Notes: generated by a model not told the origin, from the sequence alone. Positions 54,619 through 64,000 are shown, numbered from the stretch's first letter. The stretch: DNA of 64,000 nt from an uncultured Shewanella sp. (GCA_947503555.1 CANNEE010000003.1:186001-250000), one strand, 5' to 3'. Numbers and translations are program-made.

Positions 54619-56343
54619 GTGAATCATAAAATAGTCCGTCGTATCCGTGTCGATGATAGCCATCTTCCTGCCCACCTTTCTCCGTTATTAAAACAGATCT
54701 ATGCCAGCCGTGGCGTGGCCCTTGAAGAGTGTGAGCTTAATTTAAAAGGCCTGTTGCGGCCAGATACCATGAAAGGTCTTGGCCAAGCTGCCAGTATAGT
54801 GGCCGATGCTATAGAAGCGAATCGCTCGATACTCATTGTTGGTGACTTTGATGCCGATGGGGCAACGTCTACCTCTGTCTGCTTAATTGCGATGGCAATG
54901 ATGGGAGTGACCAATGTCGATTATTTGATTCCGAATCGCTTCGATTATGGCTATGGCCTTAGTCCTGAAATTGTGCAAGTAGCCCATCAAAAAGGGGCTA
55001 ACTTACTGATCACTGTCGATAATGGTATTTCATCAATTGAGGGGGTGAGCGCCGCAAAGGCCCTTGGTATGCAAGTGGTGATTACCGATCACCATCTGCC
55101 CGCAGCGCAAGTGCCCGAGGCCGATGCCATAGTCAATCCGAATCAGAAGGGCTGTGAGTTTGCCAGTAAATCGATTGCGGGTGTTGGGGTGGCCTTTTAT
55201 CTTATGACTGCCCTGCGAGGCGAGCTTAGTCGTCGTCAATGGTTTACTCGTCTCGGGTTTATGGAACCAAAGCTTGCCGAGCTGTTAGATATTGTTGCCC
55301 TTGGAACCGTTGCCGATGTGGTAACGCTCGATGCAAATAATCGTATTTTAGTCGAAGCCGGGCTTAAACGAGTGCGTGCCGGGCGTTGCCGTCCCGGTAT
55401 TACTGCCCTGCTCGATGTGGCTAAGCGTAATCCAGAGCGAATCGTTGCCAGTGACTTTGGCTTTGCTGTGGGGCCTCGCTTAAATGCTGCTGGGCGGCTC
55501 GATGAGATGTCATTAGGGGTAGAAACGCTGCTTTGCAGTGACATCATGCAAGCAAGGCGAATGGCGGCTGAGCTGGATGGCCTTAATGCCCACAGACGGG
55601 ATCTTGAAGCTGAGATGCAGCAGGAAGCGCTTACTAATCTTAAGAAATTAGAATTTAACCGTCAGGATATGCCATGGGGCGTCGCGCTGTTTCAAGCAGA
55701 TTGGCATCAAGGTGTGATAGGTATTTTGGCATCTCGTATCAAAGACAAATATCACAGGCCCGTTATCGCCTTTGCTGATGCGGGTGATGGCACCATTAAA
55801 GGCTCTGCTCGCTCTATTAAAGGTTTGCATATGCGAGACTTACTTGAGCGTATCCATTCTCTGTGCCCTGGTCTTATCATCAAGTTTGGTGGCCACGCTA
55901 TGGCTGCTGGGTTGTCTATTCCATTGGAGCGATTCGATGAATTTGCGAAGGCCTATGATAAGCAGGTGCGGGAGTGGCTTAATGAAGAACAGCTTACTGG
56001 TGAGTTGTTATCCGATGGTGAGTTATTGCCCGTAGACTTGACCCTAGATACCGCCCACGAGCTACGTAGCGCTGGGCCATGGGGACAAGGGTTTGAAGAG
56101 CCTTTGTTTGATGGTTACTTTAATCTGGTGCAGCAGCGTATTGTTGGAGAGAAACATCTAAAGTTGGTGGTCGAAACTGAATGCAGCACCTTAATGCTTG
56201 ATGCTATTGCCTTTAACGTGGATCTTTCTATTTGGCCTGATGCGACTATCAAGCAGGTGCGCCTTGTGTATAAGCTGGATGTGAACGAGTTTAGAGGTAA
56301 TCAAAGCCTACAGTTAATGGTAGAACAGATAGAAGCCATGTAG
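54619..56343 (+). CDS. recJ: Single-stranded-DNA-specific 5'-3' exonuclease
   Basis: The ~574-residue DHH/DHHA1 nuclease has VGDFDADGATST (motif I), DNGIS (motif II), ITDHHLP (DHH, about residue 160), AGVGVAFYL, and GPRLNAAGRL. The DHHA1 part has KFGGHAMAAGLSI. It degrades 5' single strands in recombination and mismatch repair. GTG 54619 best matches E. coli RecJ length before LPAHLSPLLKQIYASRG; TTG 54595 adds eight residues. No clear ribosome site marks either. Confidence 0.95.
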   Translation: MNHKIVRRIRVDDSHLPAHLSPLLKQIYASRGVALEECELNLKGLLRPDTMKGLGQAASIVADAIEANRSILIVGDFDADGATSTSVCLIAMAMMGVTNVDYLIPNRFDYGYGLSPEIVQVAHQKGANLLITVDNGISSIEGVSAAKALGMQVVITDHHLPAAQVPEADAIVNPNQKGCEFASKSIAGVGVAFYLMTALRGELSRRQWFTRLGFMEPKLAELLDIVALGTVADVVTLDANNRILVEAGLKRVRAGRCRPGITALLDVAKRNPERIVASDFGFAVGPRLNAAGRLDEMSLGVETLLCSDIMQARRMAAELDGLNAHRRDLEAEMQQEALTNLKKLEFNRQDMPWGVALFQADWHQGVIGILASRIKDKYHRPVIAFADAGDGTIKGSARSIKGLHMRDLLERIHSLCPGLIIKFGGHAMAAGLSIPLERFDEFAKAYDKQVREWLNEEQLTGELLSDGELLPVDLTLDTAHELRSAGPWGQGFEEPLFDGYFNLVQQRIVGEKHLKLVVETECSTLMLDAIAFNVDLSIWPDATIKQVRLVYKLDVNEFRGNQSLQLMVEQIEAM

Positions 56344-56356
56344 CCTCGATGGATAA

Positions 56357-56408
56357 TAGCCTAATCGAGAGATTAGGCTAATCGAGAGATTAGGCTAATT
56401 GGTTTTTA
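56357..56408 (+). terminator. recJ terminator hairpin with duplicated 3' arm
   Basis: TAGCCTAATC-GAGA-GATTAGGCTA (56357-56380) is a perfect 10-bp hairpin with a GNRA-type loop. The 17 bases at 56364-56380 are then repeated exactly at 56381-56397, followed by attggttttt. Confidence 0.75.
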
Positions 56409-56415
56409 TCAGCTT

Positions 56416-56907
56416 TCAAAGTTGATCAAAATAATCTCGTTGAGGTCGTTTGACTAAGGCATTAGCCCTGAGTCCTTGCACCGTTTTAACTACCTTGTCT
56501 TTCTCCCAACCCAAGGTGAGTAAAATCATACCTATAACGAGTCCTGTTCTACCCGCACCACCTTTACAGTGAACGGCAATCGATCCGCTGTTTTCGATGA
56601 GCCTAACTATATCGCCTTTTGCATTTTGCCATGGCTGTTCAAATGCTTGCCCTGGCGCAGCATCATCGGCAATGGGGAGTTGTAGCCAGGTAATTTGCTG
56701 ACTTTCGCAAACCTTGGGTAAGTCTTGGGCTTGGTTTAGCGCCATCTCATCATCGGACATTAGCGTGATAAGCATATCGGCGCCAGCCTGTTTAAGTGTA
56801 CTCACAGCCTCAATTAAGCTCGCTTCCTTTGTTCCTGGGCAGGGAGTAAAAATAAGCTGAGCACCGTTTTCTAACACTAACGCATCGTATGGGTGTGTGG
56901 TCATCAT
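56416..56907 (-). CDS. Dual-specificity / tyrosine phosphatase-like protein
   Basis: The 163-residue protein has the Cys-phosphatase loop HCKGGAGRTG (CX5R, about residue 114) and an upstream general-acid region (PIADDAAPGQ). Related to cyclin-dependent-kinase-inhibitor-3-like and other bacterial DSPs. AGGA at spacing 5 supports ATG 56907. It is co-directional with and 73 bp downstream of the ArsC-ArsR fusion gene. Substrate unknown. Confidence 0.85.
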   Translation of the reverse strand: MMTTHPYDALVLENGAQLIFTPCPGTKEASLIEAVSTLKQAGADMLITLMSDDEMALNQAQDLPKVCESQQITWLQLPIADDAAPGQAFEQPWQNAKGDIVRLIENSGSIAVHCKGGAGRTGLVIGMILLTLGWEKDKVVKTVQGLRANALVKRPQRDYFDQL

Positions 56908-56980
56908 AGCTTTCCTGAGTTAAGTTTTTGAATTATAAAGTGCAAATTATTACAACGATATTGTCATTATAGCGGTTTGG

Positions 56981-57787
56981 CTATTGGCACTGAGAGTCTC
57001 TATCCGGTCTTCCCTTCATGGTATCTAAACGCTCAAGCTCATGACTTATTTGGGCGACATTGTTTTCTGTAGTATAGGCCAGCGATGATTTTGCCCAAAG
57101 AGGCAGTGCTGGGTTGATACGGTAAAACACCCACTGCTTATGTTTTCTATCTAAGATGATTTCACTGCGCTTTAGTACGGCTAAATTACGTGAAATCTTA
57201 GGTTGATTCGATTCATTAAGGGCATGCATCAATTCACAAACGCAGAGTTCGCCTTGATATTGCATTAGCATCAGTGTCTTTAACCGAGTTTCATCGGTCA
57301 GGCTTTTGAAAAAGCTGGTCGGTAGCAGGTCAATATATTGCTCATTGAGAACCTGCTCTTTAATTTTGCTGTCGTCTGTGGCTTTGCTTTCAACTAGCAG
57401 GAACATAGATAAGCGGTTGTTTAGCTCATTTAAGGTTTGTGAAAAAGCATTGGAGCCAGAGCGGGTTTTAGGATCGGGAAAGTCCCAAGCAAGCTGTTTG
57501 ACCGTATTCGGGTAATTGCGACACTCTTCATTAGCCTTGTCACAAAGGGTGATCACATAATCGAAATGTTCTCCGCTAAGATCTTTGATCGATTTAGAGA
57601 CAAGGCCGCTGCTATTAATATTGAACTTGTTCAATGCTTCAATAGAGCGCTCGTCGACGCTTTCGGGGCGAGTGCCTGCGCTAAAAACATCGAATCTGTC
57701 ACTCGCTTTGTGCCGTAATAAGGCTTCCGCCATCTGTGAGCGTGCAGAGTTACCCGTGCAGAGAAAGAGAACCTTTTGTTTACCCAT
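56981..57787 (-). CDS. Fusion of low-MW phosphatase-type arsenate reductase and ArsR regulator
   Basis: The ~268-residue protein begins MGKQKVLFLCTGNSARSQMA, the P-loop of LMW-phosphatase/thioredoxin-type ArsC (Cys about 10), with TLCDKANEECRNYP holding further redox Cys residues and WDFPDP. An ArsR winged helix follows (about 155-245) with GELCVCELMHAL (metal-binding ELCVCEL motif) and PKISRNLAVLKR. Sensor and reductase are thus in one chain. ATG 57787 is chosen because the ArsC fold begins there; the frame is open further up. No arsB or acr3 pump gene is adjacent. Known fusions of these domains exist; this order is ArsC then ArsR. Confidence 0.88.
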   Translation of the reverse strand: MGKQKVLFLCTGNSARSQMAEALLRHKASDRFDVFSAGTRPESVDERSIEALNKFNINSSGLVSKSIKDLSGEHFDYVITLCDKANEECRNYPNTVKQLAWDFPDPKTRSGSNAFSQTLNELNNRLSMFLLVESKATDDSKIKEQVLNEQYIDLLPTSFFKSLTDETRLKTLMLMQYQGELCVCELMHALNESNQPKISRNLAVLKRSEIILDRKHKQWVFYRINPALPLWAKSSLAYTTENNVAQISHELERLDTMKGRPDRDSQCQ

Positions 57788-57911
57788 GGCGCTATAAAAC
57801 CTTATGCATAAAATATTCGATAAATTATATATCTGGTTTTTCGTATGTAAAGGTTTTTGTGCCGTTTGCTTAATGACCAAGGCATTATTTCAAGTTAACT
57901 CGTTAATTTTT

Positions 57912-57941
57912 CATACGAATTATAGGGAATAAATTTGTATG
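57912..57941 (-). promoter_or_regulatory. Inverted repeat upstream of the ArsC-ArsR gene
   Basis: CATACGAAT (57912-57920) and ATTTGTATG (57933-57941), one mismatch, 12-base spacer, about 125 bp upstream of the start. Candidate operator for autoregulation by the ArsR domain; inference only. Confidence 0.35.
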
Positions 57942-58046
57942 ATTTGCCTAATGCTCTACCTAGAAAGATTCAGGCGGGAAACTGGGGATAGCGCCGCCCT
58001 GCATATAGGGCGACGGCTGTGAGAGATGAGAACGAGTGCTTTGCTG

Positions 58047-59252
58047 TTAGCCAGCAGGTATTCCTAGAATAGTGATCCCTAAGCAGATAATGAACAGTAA
58101 ACCATACAGTGCTAGGTGCCTATTGGACCTATTTTTCTTAGCTAGCAGGCAGGCGATTAAGCATTGAATCGCATAGAAGAGGGCAAAAGCTCTCGAAGCC
58201 AAAGAAACGATAGAGACAACATCGGTTTCCCAGATGACGATGACAGCAATAATGCCTATAAGTAGATAGGCGTGTTTAGGAGATAGCCTATTGTTACTGG
58301 TATCACTGATAAGGCCGCTAGCACCAATGGAGTCAGCTACCGAGGCGCTGAACTGACTTGCGACGGCTCCCAAGGTGACTACATAGGGAAGCCAAGGTGA
58401 TACTCGGCCGATGACATCGATAAAGCCTGCTACATCTGCCGAAGAGGTGAAATAGGGATACAATGGAATCAATAGTATAAAGAAGGCTATATAGATGACA
58501 GATGAGGTTTTCTGTGCGGATTTCATGGCTGAAATACGGGTGTTGGCATCATACATTTTGCCCATAAATCTCGATGTTTCAAATCCTTGAATAATGATAA
58601 GTAGCCCCATTAAAAATCTGACTGTATCCCAATCAAAATTCACCTCTTTGGTCAAAGCACTGGTCCAGCTATAGCCCTCGGGAAGATTGACACCAAATAG
58701 TATTAGCATCACTAGCAGTGAGAAAATGGCGGATAGGTTTGCGCTAACGGTGAACTTTTCTGCCTGCTCGACACCCGATAGCCCCTTTGTTAACCCAGCT
58801 AAACAGATCCCCGAAACCAGTACCGTGGCAATAACCTTGCCTATTTGTGGGTCATTTATGCCAAAGAATTTAAGACCAAAGGCAGAAAGCAGTACAAGAT
58901 AGTAGGCGACAGAGATAAAGTAAGCGCCAGTAAGCACTAGGTGGGATAAGGTTTCTAAGGAGCTTAAACTGTGATGAGTGTTGGTTTGATTAAAAATCGG
59001 TTCGCCATATTGAATGTTGTAGCGTATCGCACTGCCAACAAGATAGGCCAGTAAGGTAAGACCTAAAATGGCTGCAATAGCCCAAATGCCGATGGTACTA
59101 ACAATAAGCGGTACTGAGACCAAAAAGCCACTGCCTATAATAGAGGCTAAGGGAGTCACGCTTGCTGAAAACCTTATGCTTTTGCGAACGGGTTTGCTGG
59201 TCAGGATAATAAAGAAGCCCGCCAGCAAAACGAGTAAAACAATATCCATCAT
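58047..59252 (-). CDS. Multi-spanning membrane transporter of APC-like type
   Basis: The ~400-residue integral membrane protein has about 11 TM helices: MMDIVLLVLLAGFFIILTSK, a glycine-rich first-helix break ASIIGSGFLVSVPLIVS as in amino-acid/cation transporters, and YYLVLLSAFGLKFFG and RFLMGLLIIIQGFETSRFMG further on. ATG 59252 or 59249 is chosen; the frame extends to 59309 but with hydrophilic residues and no ribosome site. The substrate is unknown. It may be linked to the upstream-lying ArsC-ArsR gene only by proximity. Confidence 0.75.
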   Translation of the reverse strand: MMDIVLLVLLAGFFIILTSKPVRKSIRFSASVTPLASIIGSGFLVSVPLIVSTIGIWAIAAILGLTLLAYLVGSAIRYNIQYGEPIFNQTNTHHSLSSLETLSHLVLTGAYFISVAYYLVLLSAFGLKFFGINDPQIGKVIATVLVSGICLAGLTKGLSGVEQAEKFTVSANLSAIFSLLVMLILFGVNLPEGYSWTSALTKEVNFDWDTVRFLMGLLIIIQGFETSRFMGKMYDANTRISAMKSAQKTSSVIYIAFFILLIPLYPYFTSSADVAGFIDVIGRVSPWLPYVVTLGAVASQFSASVADSIGASGLISDTSNNRLSPKHAYLLIGIIAVIVIWETDVVSIVSLASRAFALFYAIQCLIACLLAKKNRSNRHLALYGLLFIICLGITILGIPAG

Positions 59253-59596
59253 TGCTGTGTTTGTCCTCTTAACTGGAGTTTGAGAGCGACAATTTAGTCG
59301 CTTAATCAAATCGAATTAAAAGAGAGATTTTATATGGCATTGAAGGGCTTAAGTTTAAATATAATTAAACTCGGCTTATTAAGTGTTTTTAGGGCGTGGT
59401 GATCTTCCAAGGTTGTTTTTGTAGCGGTTTACAGCGTGCTTAAACAAAGCTGAGCTGAAACGCTGCCCTTGAACGTTGCTCAATGACATTTTTTCATTAC
59501 TCAAGGAGCATTCACTTAGATGACTAAGTTCCACCTTGTTTGTTGCGATAACATGCCATTGATTTAGTGAAAAATAATCAGTCAGTTCAACGCGCC

Positions 59597-59851
59597 CTAG
59601 CGGCTAATTTGGGTAAGGTGATTGATAATATCGTTGCGAATTCGTTTTAATAGAGATTGACTGTGAGGGGTATTAATATCAAGTAATTGCCAACCGTCAG
59701 TTCCCATAAATTCTGCGCTTTCTATAGCAAGTTCAAAGTGATCATCTAGTGTTAATAAGTGACCTTGCAGACGAAAGATACCGATACTTGTGTGGAGTCT
59801 GTTAATGACAAAGTCCATGGCGCTCACCCTTAGCACAGGCAGATTGATCAT
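59597..59851 (-). CDS. Small conserved-looking protein of unknown function
   Basis: The 84-residue soluble protein (MINLPVLRVSAMDFVINRLH, LTLDDHFELAIESAEFMGTD) has no signal or TM segment. AGGGA sits just before ATG 59851. It lies 38 bp downstream (same strand) of the acyltransferase gene's promoter-distal side, that is, after its stop at 59890. The 290 bp between its stop and 59310 hold no gene. Confidence 0.6.
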   Translation of the reverse strand: MINLPVLRVSAMDFVINRLHTSIGIFRLQGHLLTLDDHFELAIESAEFMGTDGWQLLDINTPHSQSLLKRIRNDIINHLTQISR

Positions 59852-59889
59852 TTGTCCCTAAGCGTGAGAGTCACGCTTAGGGTCTATAA

Positions 59890-60816
59890 CTATTTATAAA
59901 GTGACGGATCATCTTCATTTGGTCGGGTTTTAAAGCGCCTATGTAGCCACATATACTGGGGAAGATTACGACTGATCAAGGACTCGATAATCTTATTGCC
60001 ACGTAGGGTATCTTCATATTCATTTTCACCGGGAAAATCATCCAGTGCTGGCATCATCTCAATGGTGTAGCCTTTATCATCGCTGTTGCGCTCGACGAAA
60101 AAGGGGACGACTTTGGCTTTGCCCATCTTGGCGAGCGAGGTTGCACCTGTAATGGTCGCAGCATCTGGTACGGCGAAAAAAGGCATAAATAGCGCACTAG
60201 AACGACCAAAGTCCTGATCTGCCGTGTACCAGATAAATTCAGGTTTACGTAGACAGCGGATCATCTGACGAATATCTCGCTTAGGCACTAAGGCCTTGTT
60301 AGACTTGAGGCGGCCATTAACTTGCAGGTATTCCATCACGGCATTGTTGTGGGGGCGATAGACTCCCACGCCAGGACGACACTGACCAAGCACGCGTGCG
60401 CCCATCTCCAGTGGTAAGCAATGAACGGCAAATAGAATCACACCTTGGCCATCATCTAAAACCTGAGTGAGATGCTCTTGGCCCTTAATAGTCATATGAC
60501 GCTGAACCTTATCATTTGACCACCACCAAGCGTTGACCGAATCGAAAATGGCCTTGCCAGTTTCTTCGAAGTTACGCTTGAGCAGAGCATCTAACTCTTG
60601 TTGGCTCATATCAGGAAAACAAAGCTCAAGATTGCGCTTGGCAGTGTTGACACGGCTACCTGCAATTGCCATAGCAAAACGGCCAATTGCGGCACCGAGC
60701 TTCATCTGAATATGCAGCGGCAATACTTGAGTAAGACGGATAAGAGCGACCCCAAACCAGACTAGCCAGTACTTAGGGTGACAAAGATGGGATGAAAATT
60801 GTGCGCTTTCGACCAC
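59890..60816 (-). CDS. Lipid A biosynthesis acyltransferase (LpxL/LpxM family)
   Basis: The 308-residue inner-membrane enzyme has an N-terminal hydrophobic helix, catalytic HX4E in AVHCLPLEMG (about residue 131), GVYRPHNNAVME, WYTADQDFGRSSALFMPFF and WLHRRFKTRP, all family hallmarks. It adds a secondary acyl chain to Kdo-lipid A. LpxL versus LpxM cannot be settled from sequence alone; the fused motif set is closer to LpxL. It starts at GTG 60816, divergent from hldE, another lipopolysaccharide gene. Confidence 0.9.
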   Translation of the reverse strand: MVESAQFSSHLCHPKYWLVWFGVALIRLTQVLPLHIQMKLGAAIGRFAMAIAGSRVNTAKRNLELCFPDMSQQELDALLKRNFEETGKAIFDSVNAWWWSNDKVQRHMTIKGQEHLTQVLDDGQGVILFAVHCLPLEMGARVLGQCRPGVGVYRPHNNAVMEYLQVNGRLKSNKALVPKRDIRQMIRCLRKPEFIWYTADQDFGRSSALFMPFFAVPDAATITGATSLAKMGKAKVVPFFVERNSDDKGYTIEMMPALDDFPGENEYEDTLRGNKIIESLISRNLPQYMWLHRRFKTRPNEDDPSLYK

Positions 60817-60920
60817 GGTTAACTCATATTCTTAGCAAAATTACTGCTTATTCTACCCCAATCTATTGAAAAAATTAGGTACAATTGGCCTTTAATTTCA
60901 GTAAAAAGATAAAGAGCGCT

Positions 60921-62351
60921 ATGAAGGTTTCACTACCAGCATTCGAAAAGGCCAAGGTTTTAGTTCTTGGCGATGTCATGTTAGACCGCTATTGGGGAGG
61001 GCCTACGGGACGAATTTCTCCAGAGGCGCCTGTGCCTGTGGTTAAGATTGAGCAGATAGAAGATAGACCTGGTGGTGCTGCAAACGTGGCTCTCAACATC
61101 GCGACATTAGGCGGCCAAGTGCAATTGGCTGGTATTGTCGGTCAGGATGAAACTGCCCAAGCTTTGACTCAAGGTGTACAAACCCTTGGGGTTGAGCCAC
61201 AGTGGTTGACCGTTAATGATAAACCTACCATTACTAAACTTAGAGTACTCTCCCGTAATCAGCAGCTGATTCGATTAGACTTTGAAGACACGTTTGCTAA
61301 GCAAGACAGCCAAGCTTTGCTTACCCAGAGTGAGGCCTTACTCGATGATGTTTCAGTGGTGATTCTCTCTGACTATGCAAAGGGGGCGCTGGCTGACCCC
61401 ACAGACTTTATCGCTAAGGCGAAAGCTAAAGGGGTTAAGGTGTTGGTTGATCCTAAGGGGAGTGATTTTAGCCGATATCGCGGCGCGTCACTGCTAACAC
61501 CTAATATGAGTGAGTTTGAGATGGTGGTGGGGCAAGTTAGCTCAGAAGCTGACTTAGTGGAAAAGGCTAAAGGGCTGATTAAAGAATTTGATCTAGAGGC
61601 TTTATTGGTCACTCGCTCAGAAAAAGGTATGACGCTGATAACCTCTGATGCAAATGAGTTACATATACCTACCGTTGCTCGTGAGGTTTATGATGTTACA
61701 GGGGCTGGTGATACTGTGATTTCAGCATTAGCAACTGCCATTGCTGCGGGTAGTGACTTACCTCAAGCCTGTGCCATCGCCAATACCGCGGCTGGTATAG
61801 TCGTTGGCAAGTTAGGCACCTCTACGGTTAGCCGTATCGAATTGATTGAGTCTTTATCCCATACTCAAGGCGAAACAGGTTTTGGTGTGATGAGTGAAGA
61901 TCAGCTTGCCTATGCTCTTGAGCAAGCCAAGCTTAGAGGCGAGAGAGTGGTGATGACTAATGGCTGCTTCGACATTTTACATGCCGGTCATGTGAGTTAT
62001 CTGAAACAGGCGCGAGAGCTTGGCGATAGGCTAATTGTCGCGGTCAATAGCGACGCTTCGGTCAAACGCTTAAAAGGTGACGGCCGCCCTGTGAATCAAG
62101 TCGATCGCAGAATGGCGGTATTGGCTGGCCTAGCTTCTGTGGACTGGGTGGTACCTTTTGAAGAAGATACGCCGCAACGTGTGATTGCGCGTCTATTGCC
62201 AGACTTATTAGTTAAAGGCGGTGATTACAAGGTTGAAGAGATTGCTGGAGGTCAAGAAGTGATGGCCGCTGGTGGTCAAGTTAAGGTCTTGGGTTTTGAA
62301 GATGGCGTGTCAACCACAGCTATCATAGAAAACATTATGGCTAATCAGTGA
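60921..62351 (+). CDS. hldE: Bifunctional heptose 7-phosphate kinase / heptose 1-phosphate adenylyltransferase
   Basis: Makes ADP-D-glycero-beta-D-manno-heptose for the LPS inner core. The 476-residue protein has an N-terminal PfkB-type kinase (about 1-320; [45 protein letters not shown]) and a C-terminal nucleotidyltransferase (about 345-476; [16 protein letters not shown]). ATG 60921 with AAAGAG at spacing 4 gives the standard length and the family N-terminus [11 protein letters not shown]. Confidence 0.97.
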   Translation: MKVSLPAFEKAKVLVLGDVMLDRYWGGPTGRISPEAPVPVVKIEQIEDRPGGAANVALNIATLGGQVQLAGIVGQDETAQALTQGVQTLGVEPQWLTVNDKPTITKLRVLSRNQQLIRLDFEDTFAKQDSQALLTQSEALLDDVSVVILSDYAKGALADPTDFIAKAKAKGVKVLVDPKGSDFSRYRGASLLTPNMSEFEMVVGQVSSEADLVEKAKGLIKEFDLEALLVTRSEKGMTLITSDANELHIPTVAREVYDVTGAGDTVISALATAIAAGSDLPQACAIANTAAGIVVGKLGTSTVSRIELIESLSHTQGETGFGVMSEDQLAYALEQAKLRGERVVMTNGCFDILHAGHVSYLKQARELGDRLIVAVNSDASVKRLKGDGRPVNQVDRRMAVLAGLASVDWVVPFEEDTPQRVIARLLPDLLVKGGDYKVEEIAGGQEVMAAGGQVKVLGFEDGVSTTAIIENIMANQ

Positions 62352-63232
62352 GTCTGATTGGCCTTGCGTTAGCCGCTAGCCTGTCATGGGTTCCCCTTGG
62401 CGATAAGCAGGCACTGGTGTGCGAGTTACCCACACCTAAGCAAGCAGAGATTTGCTTACAAACACTTCCTAAAGAGGCCCAAGTTGAACTTGGCCTCTCT
62501 TCTCATGCGTTAGCTCAGCAACTTGGTCGACGAAGTGCCGTGGCCTTGCCCATAAACCATGGCTCAATTGCTGGTATCGTTTTACTTAACTCTGCCCAGA
62601 CGCCTAAGGTGCAAACGGCTGCCTGGGATGGTGAGGTGTACCAACTCGATTTAGAGCAGCAAACTAAACTGACTTATTGGCATGAGTTAGGACATCTTCA
62701 TTTATCGGAGTTTGAAGCTGAGCATAGCAATACGAACTTTACTCCCTATGAGCATGAAGCCTTTGCTGATGTTTATCTGGTGTGGCGTTTGGCGAGGGAG
62801 CAGAAGGGGATAGATTTAGCTTGGCAGCAGTATCATAGACGTAATCTAGCCTTGCTGGATAATCAGCTTAATATGAGTCACTGGAGCCCTCTAATTCTGC
62901 AACACTTGTTAATAAAGTATGACTGGCAACAGTTGGCTAGCTTTACCTCTTTTGATGTATTTTTAATGGACTTTTTGAGCAAAGTTCTGCGACCAACTCA
63001 AGATGAATTGCGAGAATACGCAAGCTTAGTTAAACGCACTTTTGGTTCTGGAGTGACGCAACCCCTTCCTGGATATATGTTTTGGCGTAAAGAGGGACTT
63101 AGCCAAGTGCTGCTTCCCACGTTTGAGCGAATGATGGGAAAGAAAGCTGCACAAGATTGGTTGAAACAGAACTTAATGTTAACGATAAGTAACGAGAAAA
63201 TCCCCTCAAAGGCATTTTTAGCTGAACCCTAG
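62348..63232 (+). CDS. HExxH-motif metallopeptidase-like protein of unknown function
   Basis: The 294-residue product has a hydrophobic N-terminus ([20 protein letters not shown]) resembling a signal peptide, and zinc-site [12 protein letters not shown] (HExxH, about residue 115), with a downstream acidic partner in [14 protein letters not shown]. The combination suggests a zincin fold. It starts at GTG 62348 overlapping the hldE stop (GTGA), so it is translationally coupled to hldE; a role in envelope biology is possible but unproven. Family not named with confidence. Confidence 0.75.
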   Translation: MSLIGLALAASLSWVPLGDKQALVCELPTPKQAEICLQTLPKEAQVELGLSSHALAQQLGRRSAVALPINHGSIAGIVLLNSAQTPKVQTAAWDGEVYQLDLEQQTKLTYWHELGHLHLSEFEAEHSNTNFTPYEHEAFADVYLVWRLAREQKGIDLAWQQYHRRNLALLDNQLNMSHWSPLILQHLLIKYDWQQLASFTSFDVFLMDFLSKVLRPTQDELREYASLVKRTFGSGVTQPLPGYMFWRKEGLSQVLLPTFERMMGKKAAQDWLKQNLMLTISNEKIPSKAFLAEP

Positions 63233-63341
63233 CTGAACAAAGTTTAAATACCCTGTTTTGTCAGTCTTTTTAGGGAGTAATCTGTTTTTGGCTTTGATAA
63301 GATTTTGACCGATGGAGAACTGGTCTTATTGAGGTGATAAC

Positions 63342-63836
63342 ATGGCAAAGCGCTCAAAGGTACAAACTGAGCAGACAATTAATCAAATTTTAGATGAAGC
63401 GTTAAGACAGCTTCTGACGATTGGTTATGAGGCTATGTCCTACACAACTTTGTCTGATGCCACTGGTATTAGCCGCACAGGGATCAGCCACCACTTTCCG
63501 AAGAAGATTGATTTCCTAGTACGTTTAGATGCCAAGATAGGTCGTCTTTTCGTCAATGCATTGGATTTTTCTAGCATTGAAACTTTAGAGCGCACTTGGA
63601 TGGCGGCCCTAAAAGAGCCACATTACCGCGCCGTGCTAAGACTCTTCTTTAGTCTATGCGGTCAAGGTGATGGCAATATCACCCTATTTAGGGCTGTTGG
63701 AATGGCGAAAGAAGCAGCCTCCGTTGAGCTAGGTTCTGCGGGTGAGCGTGCTGTTAACCATTTACTGGGCCGTAGTGCCATGACTTTGATTACGACTGTT
63801 GAGCAGCCTTTAGCGCCAGCATCTCGTGCTGCATAG
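63342..63836 (+). CDS. TetR-family transcriptional regulator
   Basis: The 164-residue protein has an N-terminal TetR helix-turn-helix (about 10-60; DEALRQLLTIGYEAMSYTTL, then SRTGISHHFPKKIDFLVRL). The C-terminal domain is short for the family (about 100 residues). AGGTG lies 6 bases before ATG. A strong terminator follows. Ligand and targets unknown; it stands alone between an HExxH gene and a truncated gene. Confidence 0.88.
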   Translation: MAKRSKVQTEQTINQILDEALRQLLTIGYEAMSYTTLSDATGISRTGISHHFPKKIDFLVRLDAKIGRLFVNALDFSSIETLERTWMAALKEPHYRAVLRLFFSLCGQGDGNITLFRAVGMAKEAASVELGSAGERAVNHLLGRSAMTLITTVEQPLAPASRAA

Positions 63837-63874
63837 TTTACCGTCAGCAAGTATTTAGCTAAACCGAATATCTT

Positions 63875-63905
63875 AAAAAGGAGAGCGAAAGCTCTCCTTT
63901 TTACT
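63875..63905 (+). terminator. Terminator of the TetR gene
   Basis: Perfect 12-bp stem AAAAAGGAGAGC-GAAA-GCTCTCCTTTTT (63875-63902). Confidence 0.92.
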
Positions 63906-63951
63906 TATATATTTGATGTTTTTTTGAGTACATGAAGCAAGGAGGTTCTGT

Positions 63952-64000
63952 ATGTCATTTCAAGGAAAACTCGAACTCTACTATAAGATTATGGAAAACA
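63952..64000 (+). CDS. Start of a gene cut by the window edge
   Basis: ATG 63952 has GGAGG at 63941-63945 (spacing 6) and encodes MSFQGKLELYYKIMEN before the sequence ends. Too short to identify. Confidence 0.6.
   Translation, partial: MSFQGKLELYYKIMEN

Overview
The window is a gammaproteobacterial chromosome segment, most probably Shewanella. This is inferred from protein similarity recalled from memory and from gene order: stand-alone nrfA, xerD-dsbC-recJ, hldE next to an lpxL-type acyltransferase, two RND pumps, and metH beside a cobalamin salvage cluster. No rRNA or tRNA gene was recognised.

Layout. 0-10.6 kb: the 3' end of a probable lectin-tailed pore-forming toxin, a Lys/Glu/Ala-rich coiled-coil exported protein, a LysR/SDR/metallo-beta-lactamase-fold cluster, an exported NTF2-like protein facing an HxlR regulator, nrfA with a perfect NarP-type 7-2-7 site upstream, and a LysR gene facing a tandem NTF2-like lipoprotein. 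10.7-18.3 kb: a five-gene operon (outer-membrane factor, adaptor, RND pump, response regulator, histidine kinase) joined by 4-base overlaps. 18.5-25.6 kb: accessory DNA. An ABM-domain/ArsR gene pair and a PEGA/TPR/FGE-domain gene with an unknown partner are delimited by three direct copies of a 22-bp motif. The second pair is also bracketed by a 250-bp direct duplication of the ArsR gene's 3' end. Then follows a small integron-like cassette array. 25.6-38 kb: metH under three MetJ boxes, cobC, a cobalamin riboswitch, a 44-codon leader ORF, then btuD-btuC-cobT-cobS-cobU-cobQ-cobO. 38-41 kb: a second integron-like array of short unknown genes separated by attC-like sites. 41.3-64 kb: mostly core genes: phosphohexomutase, a second RND pump, srmB, trmN6, brnQ, xerD-dsbC-recJ, an ArsC-ArsR fusion, lpxL-like acyltransferase, hldE and a TetR gene, ending in a truncated gene.

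How genes work together. MetH needs methylcobalamin. The adjacent riboswitch operon imports corrinoids (BtuDC), adenosylates them (CobO), amidates cobyric acid (CobQ) and builds the lower ligand (CobU, CobS, CobT, CobC). No corrin-ring genes, btuF, btuB or cbiB lie here, so the cluster alone supports salvage and nucleotide-loop assembly.

The most unusual feature is the pair of cassette arrays. Each begins at a copy of the same 185-186 bp element, which carries a 43-44 nt near-perfect palindrome and ends in a conserved ACTGTTA. The cassettes are read away from that end and start directly after it. The two copies are inverted and bracket the metH-cobalamin block. No integron integrase is present, so these look like attC clusters lacking an integrase (CALIN-type), each with a shared leader or attI-like element.
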